The notes under the pieces were generated by a model that was given only the letters and a program-made list of their open reading frames with translations, did no database searches and was not told where the DNA came from. Positions 7,496 to 15,100 of a DNA stretch of 16,538 bases are shown one piece after another (the stretch's first letter is position 1; every line of letters begins with the position of its first letter). The position numbers were made by a program, and so were the translations under genes. This DNA is from an uncultured Collinsella sp. (GTDB lineage Bacteria; Actinomycetota; Coriobacteriia; Coriobacteriales; Coriobacteriaceae), in the NCBI GenBank assembly GCA_900541135.1, contig UQIG01000044.1:1-16538 (forward strand), in the 5' to 3' direction.

Positions 7496-8584
7496 ATGGC
7501 ACATCGCTCCGTTATTCCGTTTGGCCCGCAGCACCCGGTGCTGCCCGAGCCGCTTCATCTGGACCTGGTGATCGAGGACGACCGCGTCATCGAGGCAATT
7601 CCGCAGATCGGCTTTGTGCACCGCGGACTCGAGAAGCTCACCGAAAAGCGCGATATGCATCAGTTTGGCTACATCGCCGAGCGCATCTGCGGCATCTGCG
7701 CCGTGGGCCATAGCTACGGCTATGCCAGCGCCTGCGAGCGCATGCTCGACATCGAGGTGCCCGGCCGCGTGCAGTATATCCGCACCATTTTGCATGAGCT
7801 TTCGCGCATCCACTCGCATCTGCTGTGGCTGGGCCTGCTCGCCGACGCCTTTGGCTTCGAGGCGCTGTTCTATCGGTCGTGGACCCTGCGCGAGCAGATT
7901 CTCAAGATCTTTGAGAGCACTTGCGGCGGCCGCGTGATTCTGTCGATTAACGAGATCGGCGGCCTTAAGCACGATATCGAGGACTCCGAGCTGGCGGGTA
8001 TTGTCCAGACGCTCGATGCCATGCGTCCTGACTACGAGACCCTGGTGCATACGTTTTTGGACGACAACAGCTGCGGCGAACGCCTGCATGGCGTGGGCGT
8101 GATCAGCAAGAAAGACGCGCTGGAGCTTTCGATGGTCGGTCCGTTTGGGCGCGCCTCGGGCGTGGACTACGACGTGCGCATGTTTGGCGACGGTGCCTAT
8201 GCGGACCTGGCTGCGTTCGAGCCCATCGTTGCTACCGATGGCGACTGCTATGCCCGCTGCCAGGTGCGTTGTGCCGAGGTCACGCAGGCCATGGACATCA
8301 TTAAGGAGCTTGTGGGCAAGATTCCGCACGACGGGATCGGCGGGCGCACCAAGCTTACGCCGGCCGACGGCGCACGCGGCGAGGTTGTGATTGAGCAACC
8401 GCGCGGCGAGGCGTATTACTATGTGCGCGGCAATGGCACCAAGAACCTGGACCGTTTTCGCGTGCGAACGCCGACGTCGCAAAACCTGGCGGGTCTGACG
8501 CATGCGCTGCAGGGCGTGCTCCTTGCCAACGTGCCCATGATTATCCTGACCATCGACCCCTGCATTAGCTGCACGGAAAGGTAG
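7496..8584 (+). CDS. echE: Ech [NiFe] hydrogenase large subunit EchE
   Basis: A 362-residue catalytic subunit (NuoD/HycE family) that reduces protons to H2. Both Ni-Fe ligand motifs are intact: RICGIC with C65 and C68 near the N-terminus, and DPCISCTER with C356 and C359 at the extreme C-terminus. The opening IPFGPQHPVLPEPLHLDL and the stretch ELSRIHSHLLWLGLLADAFG are typical of Ech. The NuoC-like part is a separate gene, unlike HycE/HyfG where the two are fused, which favours Ech over formate hydrogenlyase. The protein ends three residues after C359, so it lacks the C-terminal extension that many [NiFe] large subunits have removed by a protease. AAAAAGGAGG (7476-7485) precedes the ATG at 7496. 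Nickel-insertion (hyp) genes are not in this window. Confidence 0.96.
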   Translation: MAHRSVIPFGPQHPVLPEPLHLDLVIEDDRVIEAIPQIGFVHRGLEKLTEKRDMHQFGYIAERICGICAVGHSYGYASACERMLDIEVPGRVQYIRTILHELSRIHSHLLWLGLLADAFGFEALFYRSWTLREQILKIFESTCGGRVILSINEIGGLKHDIEDSELAGIVQTLDAMRPDYETLVHTFLDDNSCGERLHGVGVISKKDALELSMVGPFGRASGVDYDVRMFGDGAYADLAAFEPIVATDGDCYARCQVRCAEVTQAMDIIKELVGKIPHDGIGGRTKLTPADGARGEVVIEQPRGEAYYYVRGNGTKNLDRFRVRTPTSQNLAGLTHALQGVLLANVPMIILTIDPCISCTER

Positions 8585-8591
8585 GCGCGGC

Positions 8592-8933
8592 ATGAGTTTG
8601 CTGACATTTGCCAAGACGGCCTTGGGCTCTATGGTCAAGCAGCCGGTAACGGTGTGCTATCCGCAGGAGAAGCTCGCGGCGCCCGAGCGTTTGCGCGGAC
8701 ATATCGTTAACGACATGGACGTGTGCATCTGCTGCGGGATGTGCGCGCGTCGTTGCCCGGCGGGCGCGCTCGCGGTCGATCGCAAGGGCGGTACCTGGTC
8801 GATCGATCCGTACGCCTGCGTGGTGTGCGGCGAGTGCATCGAGAGCTGCCCCAAACACTGCCTGACTATGGACACCGCCCGCACTCCAGTCGCAGCGGAC
8901 AAGACTCCCACGGTAGAAACCAAGCCGGAGTAG
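8592..8933 (+). CDS. echF: Ech hydrogenase ferredoxin-like subunit EchF, 2[4Fe-4S]
   Basis: A 113-residue polyferredoxin-type subunit. Cluster 1 is formed by C45, C48, C51 and C55 (CICCGMCARRCP), cluster 2 by C76, C79, C82 and C86 (CVVCGECIESCP). It is the likely entry point for electrons from soluble ferredoxin and passes them through EchC to EchE. The N-terminal region (residues 1-40, with MVKQPVTVCYP and RGHIV) resembles EchF and HycF/NuoI relatives; the last 20 residues are a charged, Pro/Thr-containing tail. AAAGG (8577-8581) overlaps the end of echE and precedes the ATG by 10 bases; the intergenic gap is 7 bases. It is the last gene of the operon, with a hairpin directly behind it. Confidence 0.94.
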   Translation: MSLLTFAKTALGSMVKQPVTVCYPQEKLAAPERLRGHIVNDMDVCICCGMCARRCPAGALAVDRKGGTWSIDPYACVVCGECIESCPKHCLTMDTARTPVAADKTPTVETKPE

Positions 8934-8939
8934 CGAGGA

Positions 8940-8980
8940 AATGAGGGCCGGTGGGGCAAAAATGCCCGCCGGTCCTCATT
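8940..8980 (+). terminator. Hairpin terminator after the ech operon
   Basis: About 16 base pairs form between 8940-8955 and 8965-8980 (ATGAGG with CCTCAT at the base, GGG with CCC near the loop, two G-T pairs), closing a loop that contains AAAAAT. It starts 7 bases after the echF stop. The following T content is modest (ATTCGCATTCGTTT), so termination may be incomplete, but the stem is the strongest in the window. Confidence 0.8.
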
Positions 8981-9007
8981 CGCATTCGTTTACCTGCAAA
9001 AATCCCG

Positions 9008-9087
9008 TGTCTCAACTTTGGTGAGACATTTGTCTCACGCTCAAAACCGAATCTGGAACGTGTGTCACCTGCTCAAATGGTGTCTCA
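9008..9087. promoter_or_regulatory. Cluster of TGTCTCA half-sites, probable operator of the adhesin gene
   Basis: TGTCTCA occurs at 9008-9014, 9031-9037 and 9081-9087, and its reverse complement TGAGACA at 9022-9028. A one-mismatch copy TGTGTCA is at 9061-9067. The middle pair forms an 18-base palindrome GTGAGACATTTGTCTCAC (9021-9038; 8-base arms, 2-base centre), as expected for a dimeric regulator. The cluster lies 53-132 bases before the adhesin start. No good -35/-10 pair is visible below it (TAACTT at 9093-9098 is the best -10 candidate), which would suit an activator-dependent promoter. The regulator is not encoded in this window. Confidence 0.6.
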
Positions 9088-9139
9088 TTCCGTAACTTTA
9101 GGCTGATGCAAGGTCTGAGCCCGCGAGAAGGGAGACGCG

Positions 9140-12100
9140 ATGGGTAAGTACACGAGGGGTCTCTTGGCGGTGATGCTGGCCGTAGTGTTGGTGTTGCCGG
9201 CTGCAGCATTTGCCATGCTGCCCGAGGCCAACGCCAGGTCCAGCACCGGAATGGACGGACCGGAAGCGACAAAGGTAGTCGACCACGACACCAGTAACCA
9301 TTGGAAGTTCTGGGCGGGCGGCTATGACGGCAGCAAGGTCACGACGCAAAACGTCGGCCGAATTTGGACGGATAAGACGGTCCAAGCAATCGATGACGGG
9401 AAATCGGACTTTTTGACCACGCTTTCGGCGGTGTCTTCGACATCCGATACAACGTCGCTGGTTTCCAAGCCGCTCGACATCGTGATGGTGCTCGATGCCT
9501 CTGGCTCAATGGATGATTCTATGGGTGGTGGAGATTCTACCAAGCGTATCGTTGCGCTCAAGGATGCTGCCAACCACTTTATCGACACCATTGCCGAGCA
9601 AAACAAGAACGTTAAGGACGCGAGCAAGCAGCACCAGGTTGCCATCGTAAAGTTTGCGGGTAAGAAGAGCGATAAGGTCGGTAATGATACATACCGCTCC
9701 GACCGCAACACCTACAACTACTCGCAGACGATGCAGAAGTTGACGGCGTGCTCGGGTGATGGCGCAATGAGCCTCAAGAACACGGTTAATTCAATCGAGC
9801 CTGCTGGCTCTACTCGTGCCGACTATGGCATGGACCTGGCCAAGGGCATCGCTGGTCGTGAAGACGCCCAGAAGATCGTTGTGTTCTTCACCGATGGCTC
9901 TCCTACGAGTTCTAATGGTTTTGAGGCCGAGGTTGCTAAGGATGCCATCAATATCGCCAAGACCATAAAGAGTGGCGGGGCGACCATTTATACCATCGGT
10001 ATCTTCAACGGTGCGAAGCCGGGCGACGATCCAACAAGCAGCCGCACGAGCAACGAGAATAAATTCATGCATGCCGTGTCGAGTAACTATCCGGATGCCA
10101 CATCGTCCGTAAGCCATGGCTTTTTTGGAACTGAGGAGTGGAATGTCAATTTCGGCAACCCCGTTGCCGGTGCTAGCTACTACAAGTCGGCGACCAACGC
10201 CGCCGAGCTTGATCAGGTCTTTAAGGACATCTCGAGTGCCATTACGTCGGGCAAGGGTTTCCCGACCAAGGTCGAGGGCAACAATCCCAACGGTTCCGGC
10301 TACATCACATTCGAGGACGAGCTGGGCGCCTTTATGCAGGTCGATAGCTTTACCGGTGCCGAGTACAACGGCAAGACCTATGGCGCCGCCACCAAGTCGA
10401 CCGATGGCAATATCGATACCTATACGTTTGATGGCGAGCTCGCTCACCTGGTGATCACGGTCGACCGTGCGGACGAGCAAAACCCTCAGCGCGGTGACAT
10501 CGTGACGGTCAAGATCCCCGCATCGCTCATTCCGCTGCGCCGCTTTACCGTTGACGAGTCGGCGGGCACGTTCGTGGTTGACTCCACGGATGCCATCTCG
10601 CCTATCCGCGTTGCCTATGCATCGAGTGTAAAGGCTATTGCACGCAAAAACCTGTTTACTCCCAATAACGTACCGGGACTGCAGGATTACATCAATGAGC
10701 GCAAGGACGCCGATTCCAATACCGTTAGCTTCTACGCCAACAAGTGGACCGGCGACGATGCGGGCGATACGGTCGCGAGTTTTGAGCCTGCTGCTACGAA
10801 CAGCTACTACTACTTCCAAAAGCTAACGCCCGTCTATACGGACGCAGCTTGCACCAAGCTAGCAACGGAAAAGCCTTCGGGCTCTAAGACCTATTGGTAC
10901 AAAGATGAGTTTATGGCGCAGAACTCGTCGGGTGCGCCGTACGATGATTCCGTTTCGATCCCGATTAAGGGAAGCGAGCTTGAAAGCTTTGAAGGCGCTT
11001 TAGTAAAGGATGGCGACCACTGGTCGATTAAGGCTGGTGCTGCGCGCCTCGCCTTTATCAATCAGCTCCACACCACCAAGGAACGTGTGGGCGGAAACCC
11101 GACTGACACCGCACGCGACGTAATCAATCCCCAGTGGAACAACACGAAGGTTGTTTCCGGCGCGACGAAGGTCAATGTTTATCTGGGCAACAACGGCAAG
11201 ATTAGCTTTACGCTCAATACCACGCCGACAACGTTGATAACTGCCGACTTTGGCCTGACCAAGGTGCTCGAGGGCCGCGACTGGACGGATGAGGACAAGT
11301 TTGAGTTTGGCCTGACGTCCGAGGACAACGCCCCGATGCCCAGGTCCACGACTGCGTTTGCAACCAAGGGCCATGCGGACATTAGCTTTGGCGAGATTGC
11401 CTATGACAAGCCGGGCACGTATGTCTACAAGGTTAGCGAGAAGCATGCCGGGACCACGGTCGACGGCATCGCCTACAGCAAGAACGTTGCAGAGTTCACC
11501 GTAACGGTGACACCCAACGCAAAGGGAAAGCTCGAGGCTTCTGTGAAGAAGACCTCGGGCGAGGTCGAGTTCAAGAACACTTATGCTGCGGATCCTGTTG
11601 AGTCCAGCGTTACCAGCCAGATTGCCGTGGCCAAGTCCCTGACCGGGCGCGACCTTACGGCCGACGAGTTTAGCTTTGAGCTGCGCGAGATTAAGGGCGA
11701 GGACTCTGAGCTTATCGAGACTGTCAAGAATGACGCCGAGGGCAACGTTGCGTTCAACGCCATCAAGTACACCGAGATCGGTCAGCATACCTACACGCTG
11801 CATGAGGTTGCAGGCAACGCCGGCGGTATCGCCTACGACGATACGGTCTACACCATCGTGACGACCATCAGCGATAACGGCAAGGGCCAGCTGGTGGCTA
11901 CGCATAAGCTGCAGGGCGCCGAGGACGTTAAGAAGATTGAGTTTAAGAACTCCTACAACGTGACCCCCAAGAGCTCCAGCGTCACCGACAAGATCAAGGC
12001 GACCAAGGTTCTGGCCGGCCGCGACCTCAAAGCCCGCGAGTTCTCCTTCGAGCTCGTCGAGGGCGACAAGGTTGTCGCTACCGGCAAGAACGCCGCTGGC

Positions 12101-15100
12101 GGCAAGATCACGATGAGCGAGATCACCTACAACGAGCCCGGCAAGCACACCTACACGCTGCGCGAGGTTAAGGGCGGAACCACCAGCAAGGGCATCGCCT
12201 ACAGCGATGCCAAGTTCACCATCGAGACCACCATCACGGACAACGGCGACGGCACCCTCAAGGCCGAGCACGTCCTGAAGGATGCCAAGACCGCTGAGTT
12301 CAAGAATTCCTACAATCTGACCCCCACTGAGTCCAGCGTCACCGACCAGGTCAAGGCGACCAAGTCCCTGACCGGGCGCGACCTCAAGGACGGCGAGTTC
12401 TCCTTCGAGCTCGTCGAGGGTGAGGGCGAGGACGCCAAGGTCGTCGCCACCGGCACCAACAATGCCGAAGGCAACATCACGATGAACGCCGTGAAGTACG
12501 ACAAGCCCGGCAAGCACACCTACACGCTGCGCGAGGTCAGGGGCAACGTCGGTGGTATCACCTACGATGCCGCGACCTGCACCATCGAGACTGTCGTCAA
12601 GGACAACGGCGACGGCACGCTCGGCGTAGAGCATAAGCTGAAGGGCGCCGACGAGGCGAAGTTTACCAACTCCTACGAGCCTGGCTCCAAGAGCTCCAGC
12701 GTCACCGACCAGATTACCGCGATCAAGTCCTTGGACGGCTGTGACCTCAAGGCCGGCGAGTTCCGTTTTGAGCTCGTCGAGGGCAATAACGTAGTCGCCA
12801 CCGGCACCAACAATGCCGACGGCAAGATCGTGATGGATTCCGTCACCTACACCGCGGCTGGCGAGCACACCTACATGCTGCGCGAGACCAAGGCCGGCGC
12901 CACCGAAAACGGCATTACCTACAGCACCTCTGAGTACACTATCGTGACCATCGTCAAGGACAACGGCGACGGCGCCCTTAGCGTGGAGCACAAGCTGCAG
13001 AACGCCGACGAGGCGATCTTCGAGAATACCTACACGGTGGCCCCCAAGAGCTCCAGTGTCACCGACCAGATCACCGCGACCAAGTTCCTGACCGGGCGCG
13101 ACCTCAAGGAAGGCGAGTTCTCCTTCGAGCTCGTCGAGGGTAACGATGTCGTCGCCACCGGCAAGAACGACGCCCGCGGCAAGATCACGATGAGCCCCAT
13201 CGAGTACACCGCTGCCGGCAAGCACACCTACACGCTGCGCGAGGTCCCGGGCGACGCCGGCAACGGCATCACCTACGACGGCAAGACCTACACCATCGAG
13301 ACGACCGTCACCGACAACGGCAAGGGTGAGCTCGTGGTAAAGCATGAGCTGAATGGAGCCGACGAGGCGAAGTTCAACAACAGCTACAAGCCGAATCCTG
13401 GCGAGTTCAGTGTCACCGACCAGGTCACCGCGACCAAGTTCCTGACCGGGCGCGACCTCAAGGACGGCGAGTTCTCCTTCGAGCTCGTCGAGGGCGAGGG
13501 CGAGGACGCCAAGATCGTCGCCACCGGCACCAACAATGCCGAAGGCAACATCACGATGAACGCCGTGAAGTACACCGAGGCCGGCAAGCATACCTACACG
13601 CTGCGCGAGGTCAACGGCGGAACCACCAGCAAGGGCATCACGTACGGCGACGCCAAGTACACCATCGAGACCACCATTACCGACAAGGGCGATGGCACGC
13701 TCAAGGCTGAGCATGTCCTGAAGGACGCCACGGCTGCGACCTTCAAGAACACCTACAGCGTGACCCCGCTCGACGCAGAGCTCGACTTTGATCTGAGTAA
13801 GGCTATCGACGGTCGCGACTGGACGGACTCCGACGAGTTCAGCTTTACCATCACCGCCGCCGAGGGCACCCCGCTGCCCGATCCTGCAACCGTGACCGTG
13901 AACAAGCACGATGCGAAGGATGGCATCGCTGCCGTCAAGTTCGGCAAGATCCGCTACACGGCTGCCGGAACCTACACGTACGAGATCCGCGAGAACGCGG
14001 GTAACGCGGCCGGCATGGCGTATGACGGGCATGTCGCGACCGCCGAAGTGACCGTGACTGAGGACGGCGAGGGCAAGCTGACCGCCAATGTCACCAAGAA
14101 GGAAAACGGACGCTTCACCAACACGTACCGCACTGAGCTTAACTACACCGCGGCCGGCGGCCTCAAGCTCAGCAAGAGCCTCTCCGGACGTCCTATGACC
14201 GAGGGTCAGTTCACGTTTACCGTGACGCCTGCCGACGAGGCCTCGGCCAACGCGCTTGGCCTGCTGCCCGGAGCCAACAACTTCAAGTCCCCTGCGACGG
14301 CAGAGGCAACGGTCGGCCTGATCGACATCCTGGCTGGCCATGAGGTCAAGTTTACGCAGGCTGACGCCGGCAAGACCTTCACGTACACCGTAGCCGAGAA
14401 GAATGATGGCAAGCCCGGTTACACCTACGACGACGCCGTGCGTACCGTGACGATCGCCGTCGCCGATGACGGTGCCGGTACGCTTACCGCCACGACGACC
14501 GTCTCCGGCGGTCCCGAGGGTACGCATACGACGGTCCACAAGAGCGGTGAGAACAAGGTCGAGAGTGCCCTGGTTCCGTTCCACAACAGCTACAGCGCTA
14601 CGACCAATACGCCTGGTGGTACCGCTGCTCAGGTTGTCGCCACCAAGACCCTGACCGGTCGTCCGATGGCCGACGGCGAGTTCTGGTTCGGCATTGCCTA
14701 TCAGGGCGAGCTTGTGGGCTACGAAAACCTCAAGCCTAATATCGGCGGGCATGTGAGCTTTGATGCGCTGCACTACGACACCGAGATGCTTGCCAATCTT
14801 GAGGCGGCTGGGCTTGCCCATCGTACCGACAAGGACGGTAAGCTCGCTTGGACCATTAACTACACGGCCTACGAAGATTTATTCGGGCTGCCGAATGGCG
14901 TTTCCGCTACAACGTGGAGCTTTGGCTTTAAGGTTATCGTTGTCGACAACGGTGACGGTACCCTGACGGCAACGGTCGACTACGGTGGCGTCGAGCCCTT
15001 GTTCGAAAACGTCTACGGCGCCGAGGCCGTGGATGCCGCACTCATCGGCACCAAGAAGCTCCAGGCAGCCGAGGGCCTGGCCCCGGCCGACATCGCGGGT

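Noticed and set aside
3265..8933. Formate hydrogenlyase (Hyc/Hyf) or CO-dependent (Coo) hydrogenase
   Set aside because: The NuoC-like and NuoD-like parts are separate genes, there is no HycB/HycA or formate dehydrogenase, and the order matches echABCDEF, unlike coo operons. The motifs of EchC and EchE also read as Ech.
11000..14821. A 1273-codon open frame on the minus strand opposite the adhesin repeats
   Set aside because: It mirrors the repeated GC-rich codons of the adhesin, has no family features and lies opposite a gene with clear domains and a ribosome site.
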